A stretch of 33,590 nt of DNA from Saprospiraceae bacterium (GCA_016787345.1 JAEUUU010000028.1:1-33590), one strand, 5' to 3'. Numbered from the stretch's first letter, positions 24,050 to 33,021 are shown. Program-made: numbers and translations. The notes: generated by a model from the letters alone, not told the origin.

Positions 24050-25099
24050 ATGAAAGCCAAATCCATGTTCACGGGCCTGCTCCTGCTGGCGACCCTCCTC
24101 TTTTTCTATTCCTGTACCGACAATGCCGCCCCTCTCCCACCCGACCCAGGCAAGTACAGTACCGGTATTTTTATCGTTAATGAAGGTCCGTTTGGCGGCT
24201 CAGGCAGCATCAGCTGGTACGATCCCGCAAGCGGCGAAGTTGTGACCGATGTGTTTGCTCGAGAAAACAACGGCGCCTTGTTGGGACAGTTCGTCCAGTC
24301 GCTGACTTTTCACAATGGTAAAGCCTACATCGTGGTCAATGGCGCCAACAAAATCTATGTAGTTGATGCTGAAACGTTTAAGTTCGAGAAGGTTATTGAA
24401 GGACTTTTCCTGCCGCGCTTTTTTTTACCGCTCGACGAGCAAACTGCGCTGGTCAGCCAGTGGGGCGCCGATGGCCTCAGCGGCAACGTAGTCAAACTTG
24501 ATCTGAATACGAACACGATCCTCCAGACCATTCCCGCCGGCTCGGGACCCGACAAGATGTTGCGGACGCCCGACGGTTTGGTGTACGTGGCCAATTCAGG
24601 CGGTTTTGGGGTCGACTCCACGATTTCTGTCCTCAATGTTTCGGAAGGTGTTGAATTGTTGCGCATCCTGGTGCACGGCAAAAACCCCGGCTCGCTTGCG
24701 TTCTTTGAGTGGCCATCCGGCCAGTTTCTGCCGTATGCTCATTGCCGCGGTTCATTTCTCGACGCAACGCCCAAAGGCTGGGTAGGGCCGCTTGACGGGA
24801 CCCCGGGTTTTGAAACAGCGCCATTTGGCGACGATCTGGTGTCCGGCCCCGACGGGCAGTCGCTGTTTTTTTCTGCCGGAGGAAGTATTTGGAAAGTAGT
24901 TTACCCGGCTGCGCCGGAAAAATGGATCGATCAGGTTGCCTACGGACTGGCCTGCGACCCCGACAACGGAGACCTGTACTGTGCCGACGCCAAAGATTTT
25001 TCATCGGCGGGGGAAGTGGTGATTTACAATGCCGCCGGTGATCGAATTCGCGCTTTTTCGGTGGGTGTTGCGCCGGGAGAGATCGTTATAAAACGCTGA
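24050..25099 (+). CDS. BtuG-like cobalamin-binding beta-propeller lipoprotein
   Basis: A 349-residue lipoprotein: residues 1-21 are a signal peptide and Cys22 (LFFYSCTDN) the lipidated residue. The rest is a YncE/DUF5074-like propeller with repeated strands such as GIFIVNEGPFGGSG, KIYVVDAETFKFEKVI, LVYVANSGGFGVDSTISVL and GDLYCADAKDF. With a B12 riboswitch directly upstream, the best match is BtuG, the outer-surface protein of Bacteroidota that captures B12 and passes it to BtuB. Unlike typical loci, no BtuB, BtuF or BtuCD gene is next to it: the following gene is on the other strand. The start at 24050 was chosen because an earlier ATG (23942) would bury the lipobox. The function is inferred from context and fold. 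Confidence 0.85.
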   Translation: MKAKSMFTGLLLLATLLFFYSCTDNAAPLPPDPGKYSTGIFIVNEGPFGGSGSISWYDPASGEVVTDVFARENNGALLGQFVQSLTFHNGKAYIVVNGANKIYVVDAETFKFEKVIEGLFLPRFFLPLDEQTALVSQWGADGLSGNVVKLDLNTNTILQTIPAGSGPDKMLRTPDGLVYVANSGGFGVDSTISVLNVSEGVELLRILVHGKNPGSLAFFEWPSGQFLPYAHCRGSFLDATPKGWVGPLDGTPGFETAPFGDDLVSGPDGQSLFFSAGGSIWKVVYPAAPEKWIDQVAYGLACDPDNGDLYCADAKDFSSAGEVVIYNAAGDRIRAFSVGVAPGEIVIKR

Positions 25100-25882
25100 T
25101 CAGGAGAAGAAAATCTTTGAAATCAGGAGGTCGAACACCTCGATACAGATTAGCACGATGATAATCCATTCGAGCTGACTGCTTTCGCGGTGCAGGTACA
25201 ACTCGCGGAAAACCGCCATGTTGTCTTCAATCACTTTGAATGTGTATTCCACTTCCTTGAAACGACTTTGCAACTCAAATGTACGTGACAGCCCCCGGTG
25301 AATCCGGTCGAGGTACTCGTCGTCCCAGATCAGGTCGGGGCCATCGAAAATGAACAGGTTTTCCACCACACTGTTCTTGTTGTTCAGGGTGCGGCCGATA
25401 AAGCGGAGCATATTTTTCCGGCTGATGCGGATGGCCCCCTCCTGTTCGAGTTGTTTGGTAAAATGGTGAATTTCAGCCAGTAACGAATCTGCTCTTTGAG
25501 AAAAGAAGTCTAGCGCGACAGAATGTGCGATATTATGCATCACGATACGCACCACGTTTTCATCAATTTTCGGCACTGTAAGGCTGTCGAAATGAAACGT
25601 GATGGGCAAATCGGCTGCGACGGTAATTTCGAGATCGTCGCGCAGTTTTTCCTGGAGCGGTTTGGTGCAAAACGGTTGCAAAAAGGCCAGGTTTTGGCTG
25701 ATTTCCACGCTGCTCAGGTTGGCAAAAACCACGGCGCCATAGTCCAGCGCGTAGAAATACTGATCACTTCCGATCTGATAAAACAGTTCGGAAGGGTTTT
25801 CCTGCAACAAAGTACCAGCATAGGCATCTTTAAGCGCCCGGATATCAATTTGTTCTGCGAGATAAAAAGCGGTAATCTTCAT
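25100..25882 (-). CDS. RMD1/YagE family (DUF155) protein
   Basis: A 260-residue protein of the RMND1/Sif2/YagE (DUF155) family, known from mitochondrial and bacterial members but without a defined biochemical role. Visible signs are the N-terminal mixed domain (YALDYGAVVFANLS), a helical middle (KNSVVENLFIFDGPDLIWDD, then FKEVEYTFKVIEDNMAVFRE) and the family's single C-terminal membrane helix (EWIIIVLICIEVFDLLI) near the end. Its stop codon abuts the stop of the BtuG-like gene with no base between (TGA|TCA). Confidence 0.88.
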   Translation of the reverse strand: MKITAFYLAEQIDIRALKDAYAGTLLQENPSELFYQIGSDQYFYALDYGAVVFANLSSVEISQNLAFLQPFCTKPLQEKLRDDLEITVAADLPITFHFDSLTVPKIDENVVRIVMHNIAHSVALDFFSQRADSLLAEIHHFTKQLEQEGAIRISRKNMLRFIGRTLNNKNSVVENLFIFDGPDLIWDDEYLDRIHRGLSRTFELQSRFKEVEYTFKVIEDNMAVFRELYLHRESSQLEWIIIVLICIEVFDLLISKIFFS

Positions 25883-25893
25883 AATGGCGGGGA

Positions 25894-25901
25894 CAAAGGT
25901 A
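25894..25901 (-). promoter_or_regulatory. Promoter (-7 box) of the RMD1/YagE gene
   Basis: TACCTTTG on the minus strand, perfect match, 11 nt before the ATG, with a TTG (25917-25919) 15 nt upstream, slightly closer than usual. This implies a very short 5' leader. Confidence 0.55.
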
Positions 25902-25948
25902 AAGGTTAAGTTTTAGCAATACCGGTCAGGAAGATAACACCCCGCGCC

Positions 25949-25965
25949 AAACAAGGAACTTGTTT
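25949..25965 (+). promoter_or_regulatory. Palindrome AAACAAG-GAA-CTTGTTT, possible operator
   Basis: A perfect 7-3-7 inverted repeat whose right half contains the -33 TTG of the BASS transporter promoter. The position is right for a repressor site; it is also close to the divergent RMD1 promoter. No regulator is known. Confidence 0.4.
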
Positions 25966-25987
25966 ATTAGCAAAGCGTCTACCTTTG
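25960..25987 (+). promoter_or_regulatory. Promoter of the BASS transporter gene
   Basis: TTG (25960-25962), 17 nt, TACCTTTG (25980-25987, perfect). The predicted transcript starts about 17 nt before the TTG start codon at 26010. Confidence 0.6.
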
Positions 25988-26009
25988 GCGCTCCTAAACG
26001 AAGAAGATT

Positions 26010-26906
26010 TTGTCACCTTCCCAAATTGTCGATATAGCGGTCAGTTCCGTGCTTGGACTGATCATGTTTGGTGTGGGCTTGTCGTTGACGGCAGCCGATT
26101 TTAAACGAATTATTCTGCATCCCCGGGCGTTTTTCACGGCTTTGGGGGCACAAATGATCGGGTTGCCGATCATCGCATTTATCATCAGCCTGATCGCTCC
26201 GCTTCCTGCCGAGTTAAAAGTCGGTTTTATCATCCTGGCGGCCAGTCCGGGAGGAGCGACTTCTGGATTTCTGACTTATTTGTGGCGAGGCAACGTGGCG
26301 TTGTCGCTTTCGATAACTTCCATCAACAGTTTACTCACCCTGTTTTCCATTCCGATAGTGGTCAACGTCGGTCTGCAGGTATTTCTCGGGCGGGAAACTG
26401 ATCTTCACCTGCCTTTTCTCGACACAGTAAGCCATATTTTTTTCATAACGATCATACCGGCAGCCCTGGGGGTATTGGTTCGACGCCATTACCCGGATGC
26501 AGCCGACCGGCTCAGCAAACCAGCCAAATACGTCATGATGGTGCTGCTGGCCATCGTGTTTGCGATCAAGATGTTTGCCGGTGAAAATTATGGCGGCGCG
26601 GGCTTGACCATGCGCGACTTTCTGATCATCTCGCCGATCGCGCTGATTCAGAATGCTTCCTGCCTGTTTTTCGGCTACTTTTTTATGAAATGGATGGGAC
26701 TGGATCACCCCTCGCGTATAACGGCTGCGATGGAAAGCGGGGTTCAAAATACTACCCTTGCCTTCCTGATCGCCAGTACGCTTATCGGCAACGAAGAAAT
26801 GGTCAAACCGGCCCTGGTCTATTCGCTTTATTCGTTCTGGACAGCCTGTTTGTTTGCATACACGTCGAACAAACTTAATCAGTCGACTATAGACCACATT
26901 CCATAG
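26010..26906 (+). CDS. Bile acid:sodium symporter (BASS) family transporter
   Basis: A 298-residue inner-membrane protein with about nine hydrophobic helices, matching the BASS/SBF family of Na+-coupled organic anion importers. The family's sites are visible: ASPGGATSGF (78-87) and the crossover motif ESGVQNT (242-248), which binds sodium. The real substrate is unknown; bile acid is only the family name. There is no ATG before residue 19, and the first helix would be lost from there, so I call a TTG start at 26010, 23 nt after the -7 box. Confidence 0.88.
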   Translation: MSPSQIVDIAVSSVLGLIMFGVGLSLTAADFKRIILHPRAFFTALGAQMIGLPIIAFIISLIAPLPAELKVGFIILAASPGGATSGFLTYLWRGNVALSLSITSINSLLTLFSIPIVVNVGLQVFLGRETDLHLPFLDTVSHIFFITIIPAALGVLVRRHYPDAADRLSKPAKYVMMVLLAIVFAIKMFAGENYGGAGLTMRDFLIISPIALIQNASCLFFGYFFMKWMGLDHPSRITAAMESGVQNTTLAFLIASTLIGNEEMVKPALVYSLYSFWTACLFAYTSNKLNQSTIDHIP

Positions 26907-26962
26907 ACTTACTCCGCACCGGAAAGTGAATTGCATCAATATCGCGGAGACAGTGGCATTTC

Positions 26963-27019
26963 CCGTCAATACACCAGGCGCGCCGAGGATTAACCTCGGC
27001 GCGCCTGGTGTATTGACGG
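26963..27019. repeat. 26-bp perfect inverted repeat between convergent genes
   Basis: Arms 26963-26988 and 26994-27019 are exact reverse complements around a 5-nt loop (ATTAA) and contain GGCGCGCC. With one bulge the stem extends four more bp. It lies between the BASS and YfhO stops. Neither side is followed by a T-run, so if it ends transcription it does so as a strong hairpin without the usual U tract. Confidence 0.9.
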
Positions 27020-27073
27020 AAATCTTAATTCGGCGGAATACAGAGCATTCAGCCTGAAAAGGCGGCGTTACGC

Positions 27074-29590
27074 TTACTTTTTCCCCTTTTTAGGAGCGCT
27101 TTTGTCGCTTTCCTTTGCGGCAACCGGCTTTTCACCCGAGGGCATATCGGCAATATTCACATTGCTGACGAGCGGATTTTTACGGAACCACCAGAATAAA
27201 CCGCCGAAAAAGAGCAGCAATGCCAGGATGGAAGCGGCCATGGAGATTTTTTCGCCCAGATAGTACGAGCGAGGTTCAAAACGCATTTCCAGTTTCATCC
27301 TTTCTCCCGCCGGGAGGCGCATGCCGCGCAGCAGGTAGTTGACTTTTGTAAAATCGGGGGCAGGCTGACCATTGAGGTAGCATTTCCAGCCTTTGGACGG
27401 CGGGTAATACACTTCGGGGAACACCGCCAGTTGCTCCGTCTTTGCGGAGTATTCGTACACCATGAGGTCGGGGTGATAACTCACCAGATCAATTTTTGCA
27501 GTACTGTCGGGCTGAATGACAAGACCTTGCAGGGGTCCGGCAAAATCTTGTTGCACTACAGCCGTATCGCGCGGGTTCAGGGTATGCAAAGCGTTGAATT
27601 CGGCATCGCCGTTGGGTACAACGTCGAAATGTTTGACAAACCAGGCATGGCCCAGCGCCTCCGGATTGGCGACTACCTCACCTTTTGTAGTGATGATGTA
27701 TTTGCCATTGAACATTCCTACGACATGCAGGTTCTGGCCCACGTTGCCCGTAAAGAAAGTGTCGATAACTTCCTGATAGCGTTGCAGTTTGGCGGCATGG
27801 TAGCCGCTCATGTTTTTATGAAAAAAAGAGGGTTCGTAGTTGGTCGTGGCGCCACCGCGCGCCATATCGAATACCCTGAAATGAATGTCCGGGTCTTTTT
27901 TGATCTGGGTGTCGAATGCTTCTTCTTTCGGCGGAGCGATGATCGAGCGTTTGGCTTCGTATTCGTCGGCCGAGATCGTGCGGCTGCAAACCATCCAGGT
28001 ATCGGCAAGAGAAATGGCCGCAATGGCCCAGACCGCAACGCCGGCGCGCAAGGTACCGCGCAGATAAAGCCAAACAAGAGCGGCGGCAGCCAGGATAAAG
28101 CCCAGGGAGCGGAACGCATCCGAGCGGGCCATACTTTCGCGGTCGCGGATCAGGATATCGCTCAGGTTCTGCATTTGCAGTTGCTCGGCGAGTCGGGCAT
28201 CCTGCGGTCCGACACCTGCGCCCATAAAGCCCGCGGCGAGGCACAACAATCCGGTCACACCAAGGGCCGCGTACATGGCCTGTGTTTTCTTTTCCCGGCT
28301 GATTGAAGGATCGAAAAGCTTTTGAAGTCCCAACGCTGCCAGACCCGCCATGCACAACAATGTCAAACCGAGTGCCATCGACACCGCCCGGAACTTGTTG
28401 AACATGGGCAGGATGTCGTAGAAAATATCGTTGAGGAAGAAATTTTTACCCCAGGCCAGCGTGAGGCTGAACAGACCAGCAGCAAGCAGCCACCACTTGA
28501 TGCTTCCAGGCGCCAGCCAGGCGCCGAATACAAACAGAAACATCACAACGGCGCCGAAATAAATGGCTGTACCGACAAATGGCTGGTCGCCCCAATAATA
28601 AGCGGAGGCAATCTGGCGGCCCAGTTGTCTTTTCTCGGCTGCCGACCGGCCTTTGGCCAGTTTGTCATAAAATTCACCCTCCTGAATGGTTTCGTTCCCC
28701 CCTCCGCCAAAAGCATGCGGAACGAGCAGCGTCAAACTTTCACCTACGCCATAACTCCACCCGAACAGGTAATCCTTGTCGAGTCCATCGCCTTTGCCGG
28801 CGCGTTGTGTGAGTTCCGATTTGCCTCGAATGGTTTCCTTGCTGTATTCGTACGTCGGCCAAAGACGCGAGGTATTACAGGCAAAACCAATGGCGATCGC
28901 CAGCCCGGTAGCAACAAGGCCACGCCCCCAAATCAGGTAGTTTTTGCTGCGAATGGCCTCGATCAACTGGACCAGGTAGTAAATACCAATGATCATCAGG
29001 GTGTAATAAGTGATCTGAACGTGGTTGACAAATACCTGCATGGCCGTAAAAAGCGCCAAAACTCCCGTGCCGAGCAACCACCTGCCGTTGAAAGCCATCA
29101 CCACACCGGCGAGCATGGCCGGGGTGAGCGCCAGAGCGGCCATTTTGGTCGAGTGCCCCGCTTCGATGAGGTCGATATTGTACGTCGAAATACCATAGGC
29201 CAAAGCGCCGAACACCGCCACCCGCCAATCGATCTTCAACACACTGAGAAACAAGTACATGCAAAACATGGCGGCAAACACCTGCGTCCAGACCGAAGTG
29301 TAATCGCCAAACAGGAAGATGGCTTTGCTCAGCGATTGGGTCAGGTTGCCTTCGACGGGTGAGTAAATCTGATAGGCCGGCATTCCGCTGAACCCGCTAT
29401 TGGTCCAGAGCGGCGCTTTGCCGTCCTTTTTCATATAGGCCTGAACCTCCGTTTGCATGGCCCGCGCCTTGTCGTTGTCGGGCTGTGGCAAAACTTTGCC
29501 GCTGAATGCATTGGGCGCAAAGAAGAATGCGGCTACCGCCAGTAGAATGCCTACGGCGATGAAATGGGGCAGGAGTTTTTTAAAATCCAT
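27074..29590 (-). CDS. YfhO-family membrane protein
   Basis: An 838-residue polytopic protein of the YfhO family. An N-terminal helix (residues ~8-28) is followed by a loop ending in APLWTNSGFSGMPAYQ, then about ten helices to residue ~540, a large extracytoplasmic domain (~545-770) and a final helix before a Lys-rich cytoplasmic tail (SAPKKGKK). YfhO in Firmicutes is linked to glycosylation of teichoic acids and has a GT-C architecture; in Bacteroidota it probably transfers a sugar from a lipid carrier to an envelope polymer, but the acceptor is unknown. A promoter with TTTG and TACCTTCG is just upstream. Confidence 0.88.
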   Translation of the reverse strand: MDFKKLLPHFIAVGILLAVAAFFFAPNAFSGKVLPQPDNDKARAMQTEVQAYMKKDGKAPLWTNSGFSGMPAYQIYSPVEGNLTQSLSKAIFLFGDYTSVWTQVFAAMFCMYLFLSVLKIDWRVAVFGALAYGISTYNIDLIEAGHSTKMAALALTPAMLAGVVMAFNGRWLLGTGVLALFTAMQVFVNHVQITYYTLMIIGIYYLVQLIEAIRSKNYLIWGRGLVATGLAIAIGFACNTSRLWPTYEYSKETIRGKSELTQRAGKGDGLDKDYLFGWSYGVGESLTLLVPHAFGGGGNETIQEGEFYDKLAKGRSAAEKRQLGRQIASAYYWGDQPFVGTAIYFGAVVMFLFVFGAWLAPGSIKWWLLAAGLFSLTLAWGKNFFLNDIFYDILPMFNKFRAVSMALGLTLLCMAGLAALGLQKLFDPSISREKKTQAMYAALGVTGLLCLAAGFMGAGVGPQDARLAEQLQMQNLSDILIRDRESMARSDAFRSLGFILAAAALVWLYLRGTLRAGVAVWAIAAISLADTWMVCSRTISADEYEAKRSIIAPPKEEAFDTQIKKDPDIHFRVFDMARGGATTNYEPSFFHKNMSGYHAAKLQRYQEVIDTFFTGNVGQNLHVVGMFNGKYIITTKGEVVANPEALGHAWFVKHFDVVPNGDAEFNALHTLNPRDTAVVQQDFAGPLQGLVIQPDSTAKIDLVSYHPDLMVYEYSAKTEQLAVFPEVYYPPSKGWKCYLNGQPAPDFTKVNYLLRGMRLPAGERMKLEMRFEPRSYYLGEKISMAASILALLLFFGGLFWWFRKNPLVSNVNIADMPSGEKPVAAKESDKSAPKKGKK

Positions 29591-29617
29591 GGATAATAAC
29601 TGTGTTTTGGCAGGCGG

Positions 29618-29650
29618 CGAAGGTAAACATTAGATTGGGATCACAGCAAA
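29618..29650 (-). promoter_or_regulatory. Promoter of the YfhO gene
   Basis: On the minus strand, TTTG (29647-29650), 21 nt, then TACCTTCG (29618-29625), one mismatch from TAnnTTTG. It lies 28 nt before the ATG. Confidence 0.5.
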
Positions 29651-29669
29651 GGCGAAAGTTGCCCGGCTT

Positions 29670-30320
29670 TCAGTTGAGTTTTTTTAACAGGTCGCGAAGC
29701 GCAGTATCAGGTATTTCGTGCCCCCCTGCAAACCTGGTTTCTTCAAAATCCACCCCGTTTTTACCCTCGATGTCGTGCACCTGTTCGATGCGGTCGGGTG
29801 TGAGGAAGGGGTCGCTGGCGCCGTACAGCAGGTACAGGTTTTTGTTTTGTAAATATTCCCGGTGTGCAGCATAATCGAGGTCTTCAGGCGGCATACCGGC
29901 CCAAAGTACAAGGTCGTGGAAATGGGGTTGGTTGCGCAACATCCAGCGGCAAACCGTGGCTGTGCCCTGTGAAAAACCCAGCAGGATGATACGGACATCG
30001 GAGGATAACTGGCCAAGACAATGATTGTACAGCGTTTGCAGGTAAATGGCATTGTCCTGAATGGCGCTGTCGCGAAAACGCCGCGTCATCCAGTTGGCGC
30101 CTACGTCGCCGGCAAAACCTTTTTTGTAAAAATGGTTTAGCCCCTCGGGCGCGACCACCCAGGTATGACCGTTTTCGAGCAGATGAAAATCGTTCAAAAA
30201 CTCGTCGGCCAACTGAGCATAGCCGTGGCAAACCAGCCAGAACTGACGGACATGAGGCCCTGGCTCTCCGAGAGAGAAATAATGGGCAGTTTTGGACACA
30301 ACGAGGGAGTTCGCGCGCAT
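29670..30320 (-). CDS. Carboxylesterase-like alpha/beta hydrolase
   Basis: A 216-residue alpha/beta hydrolase of the YpfH/carboxylesterase 2 type. The catalytic triad is visible: Ser117 in the nucleophile elbow GFSQG (115-119), Asp170 in YGASDPFLTP and His201 in FAGGHEIP. No signal peptide, so cytoplasmic. Likely substrates are small acyl esters or thioesters; nothing in the sequence is more specific. A near-consensus TACCTTTC lies upstream on the minus strand (30349-30356). It is transcribed away from the T9SS gene. Confidence 0.87.
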   Translation of the reverse strand: MRANSLVVSKTAHYFSLGEPGPHVRQFWLVCHGYAQLADEFLNDFHLLENGHTWVVAPEGLNHFYKKGFAGDVGANWMTRRFRDSAIQDNAIYLQTLYNHCLGQLSSDVRIILLGFSQGTATVCRWMLRNQPHFHDLVLWAGMPPEDLDYAAHREYLQNKNLYLLYGASDPFLTPDRIEQVHDIEGKNGVDFEETRFAGGHEIPDTALRDLLKKLN

Positions 30321-30398
30321 GGGTACGATTTTTGTCCTGTTTGGAAGCGAAAGGTAGGCAGGCAGCAGAATTTTACGACCAAAAGCCTTTGTTTTTGC

Positions 30399-30406
30399 TA
30401 ATTTTG
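30399..30406 (+). promoter_or_regulatory. -7 box of the large T9SS protein gene
   Basis: TAATTTTG is a perfect TAnnTTTG match 54 nt before the start codon at 30461. The -33 TTG is not convincing; the nearest TTTG is too close. Confidence 0.48.
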
Positions 30407-30460
30407 CTTGTCTCCCCGGCTCTTTTCATCATCCTTCGAACAAAAACCGACTTACAGCCC

Positions 30461-32386
30461 ATGCGCCGTGTCCTGCACACCTGTGCCTTGTTCATTTGCA
30501 TTGTAATCTGTCCATTCGGCCGTGGAATTGCCTGTGGCTATGCCTTTATTGGAGACTGCTCTACCAGCATCGGGCTCAGGATTAACGGCACACCGGACAG
30601 TTTTGCCATCGCATCCTGCCCTTTCGGCGCCCGTTTCGATGGTCTTGACCTGGGCCAAATCCAGCAACTTCAACTGGTAAAAGCAAAGGGGATTACCTGG
30701 GAAAGCTGCCAAAATAATGTGAGCGGCATGTCGCTCTTTTACCGCGTGTACCCACAGGGCCAAACCGGCGGCGCCTGGCAGTTGTTGCAACTGGAAGAGG
30801 ATTATAACACCCTTGTCGGGCCGTACACCACCCGTTACCGCAGCAAAACGACCAACCTCAGTCTGACAAACGGATTGATTACAGGTACTGCTTATTACCT
30901 CGAAATCTATCTGAGGGCAGAAATAGATACCATTGGCGACGATTTTATTCCCGAAACATTCATCCTGCAAAACAACGGGGGGCAAAATTTCAGACTCGCC
31001 TTTGAATACGGCGGCGCTTCTGCCCCCCCGTTTACCGTGGTGACCACACAACATAAAGACGTGCCGTGTTTTGGCGATTCGACGGGTATTGCCGGCGTTT
31101 CGGTGTACGGCAATCTGAACGGATTGTTTTACGCCTGGCAGGGCTTCAGCAACAATTTTCCCGTTTTATCCGATGTGCCGGCCGGCGTGTATACGGTGAC
31201 CGTCAGCGGCGCAGGCGGGTATTCCCAATCCCAAAGCATCGACATACAACAACCGCCAGCCCTTTCAGCACAGTTTATCGATGTTTTACCGGTGGGCTGC
31301 GAGGGACAGGCCGGACAGGCCACCGTCGATGTCTACGGAGGAACAGAGCCCTATCATTATCAATGGGATACGGGAACGATGGATGCCACGGCGATATTCG
31401 CTACACCCGGCAACCGGCAGGTGACCATCACCGACGGGCACGCCTGCAGCGCGGTGTTTGGCGTCAGTGTGCCATCCGGTTGGGCTGCCGAACAATATGA
31501 ATTTCTGGAATTTTGCCAGGGCCAGGCGCTTACCTACCACGGATACGCACTCCCCGGAGCTGGTAATTACGACCTGATCCTCGACGCACAGGGCGCCTGC
31601 GATACGCTGGCACACCTGACCGTGACCGTTCTGGACCCGGCTGTATACCTGGAAAACCTGCCGGCAACAGTGTATCTCGACTGTGCTCACCCGACGGAAG
31701 AAATATGTCTGGACGCGGTTGCAGGCCTTAGTTACACCTGGTCGAACCCCTCCGGCAACATGGAACAGGGCAATTGTTACACACTGGACCTGTCCGATGA
31801 AATTGTTGATGTAACGGCTTTATGGCAGGGGTTGCAGATCGGTTGCAGTGCCGGCGCCGACGTTCAGGTAGTTGTATCGACTGATGTGCCTGCAATGACG
31901 TTCACCACTTTTTCAGCCAGCGGCGCCCAGGCGACCGACGGCTCGATTTGGGTTGTAGCCAGCGGCGGCGTTCCGCCTTATACGATCAGTTGGGAGGGAT
32001 TCGGGTCGAGTCAGGACTCCGTTTTGATACTCGAACAAATGAGCCCGGGCGTCTATTGTTTCACCGTAACGGGCGCCAACGGCTGCAGCGCCACGGCCTG
32101 CGCCACGGTGTCGTATGCCAGCCGTTCGGAAACGCCTGATGAAACCGAGAGCCGCGTATTCCCCAATCCGGCATTGCCCGGACAAACCATTAATCTGACG
32201 TGGACGGGTAGCCCTCCAACCCGGGTTGAATTGTTTCAACACAACAGCCAAAAGCAGATGCTCGAAATATCCGGCAGGGCAGGAAAGGAAGTACAAATAG
32301 CGCTTCCTGAATTCATTAATTCAGGTGTATACGTACTCCGGGTCGACGGTCGCGCAGTCATTTTGCTTATTCTGCCTGATCGTTAA
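30461..32386 (+). CDS. Large T9SS-secreted protein with SprB-like repeats
   Basis: A 641-residue exported protein. The N-terminus MRRVLHTCALFICIVICPFG is a signal peptide. Residues ~25-195 form an unrecognised Cys-containing domain (SCPFGARFDGLDLG, ESCQNNVSGMSLFYRVYPQG). From ~200 come SprB-type repeats, seen as THKDVPCFGDSTG-like openings with ends such as LSDVPAGVYTVTVSGAGGYS and YCFTVTGANGCSATAC. The last ~75 residues are a T9SS type A sorting domain (SRVFPNPALPGQTINL to NSGVYVLRVDG), so it should reach the cell surface. No enzymatic motif is visible; adhesion or gliding-type roles are the usual guess for SprB repeats. The start was set at 30461 to keep the signal peptide. Confidence 0.85.
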   Translation: MRRVLHTCALFICIVICPFGRGIACGYAFIGDCSTSIGLRINGTPDSFAIASCPFGARFDGLDLGQIQQLQLVKAKGITWESCQNNVSGMSLFYRVYPQGQTGGAWQLLQLEEDYNTLVGPYTTRYRSKTTNLSLTNGLITGTAYYLEIYLRAEIDTIGDDFIPETFILQNNGGQNFRLAFEYGGASAPPFTVVTTQHKDVPCFGDSTGIAGVSVYGNLNGLFYAWQGFSNNFPVLSDVPAGVYTVTVSGAGGYSQSQSIDIQQPPALSAQFIDVLPVGCEGQAGQATVDVYGGTEPYHYQWDTGTMDATAIFATPGNRQVTITDGHACSAVFGVSVPSGWAAEQYEFLEFCQGQALTYHGYALPGAGNYDLILDAQGACDTLAHLTVTVLDPAVYLENLPATVYLDCAHPTEEICLDAVAGLSYTWSNPSGNMEQGNCYTLDLSDEIVDVTALWQGLQIGCSAGADVQVVVSTDVPAMTFTTFSASGAQATDGSIWVVASGGVPPYTISWEGFGSSQDSVLILEQMSPGVYCFTVTGANGCSATACATVSYASRSETPDETESRVFPNPALPGQTINLTWTGSPPTRVELFQHNSQKQMLEISGRAGKEVQIALPEFINSGVYVLRVDGRAVILLILPDR

Positions 32387-32490
32387 TTTTTCCGGCGCGG
32401 CTCATACCTGTTTTCAAAATTCTGACGTTTCTACGACCGACAAAGGCGACACAGGTATCCCGAAAGCCTTCTCTCGTCTGATCTTTTGTG

Positions 32491-32498
32491 TACCTTTG
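32491..32498 (+). promoter_or_regulatory. Promoter (-7 box) of the small lipoprotein gene
   Basis: TACCTTTG, perfect match, with CACCGA directly after it; the start codon is about 50 nt downstream. No clear -33 TTG. Confidence 0.58.
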
Positions 32499-32549
32499 CA
32501 CCGAAATTACTTCAAAACTCATTCTATCACCGACTCAAAAATTTCTAAC

Positions 32550-32987
32550 ATGAGCAAAAAACTCTTTTTTCTGCCTGTTCTGATGCTGGTTCTCGCCGTA
32601 GGCGCCCTGACGACCGCTTGCGACAAAGAATGCGAAACCAAGCAAAACGACTACACGGGCTCCTACCTCGTAACCGAAGATTGCTCCGCCAGCACACCTA
32701 CTTCCTATGCTTCCATCGTATCTGCCGGCGCAGCCGACAACGAAGTATTGATCACCAATTTCTGGGGTGCTTTCCAAGCCAGCGTTCGTGCTACGATCGA
32801 CTGCGACAACATCACTATCGCTCGTCAGGAGCCCGATGGCGACAAGTTTTTCGTAGAAGGTTCGGGTACCCGTTCGAAAGACGGCGACCGCGTAACGATC
32901 ACGTTCTCCTACACGGTAACCGACGAAACCAACCCGGCTTCGATCGGCACCGACAACTGCTCCAACACGACGTTTGTTCGTCAGTAA
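32550..32987 (+). CDS. Small lipoprotein of unknown function
   Basis: A 145-residue lipoprotein. The signal peptide ends at Cys24 (LTTACDKEC), which should be lipidated; acidic Asp/Lys/Glu follow. The rest is a beta-rich domain, probably a lipocalin-like barrel, with paired Cys (DKECETK, EDCSAS, IDCDN, DNCSN). I do not recognise a named family, though short lipoproteins of this form are common in Bacteroidota. The codon use is strongly biased toward C-ending codons, as in highly expressed genes. It has a good promoter and an excellent terminator, so it is a single-gene unit. Confidence 0.82.
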   Translation: MSKKLFFLPVLMLVLAVGALTTACDKECETKQNDYTGSYLVTEDCSASTPTSYASIVSAGAADNEVLITNFWGAFQASVRATIDCDNITIARQEPDGDKFFVEGSGTRSKDGDRVTITFSYTVTDETNPASIGTDNCSNTTFVRQ

Positions 32988-33021
32988 GCGAGTCGTCTAT
33001 TGAAAAATAGACTTCTGTATA

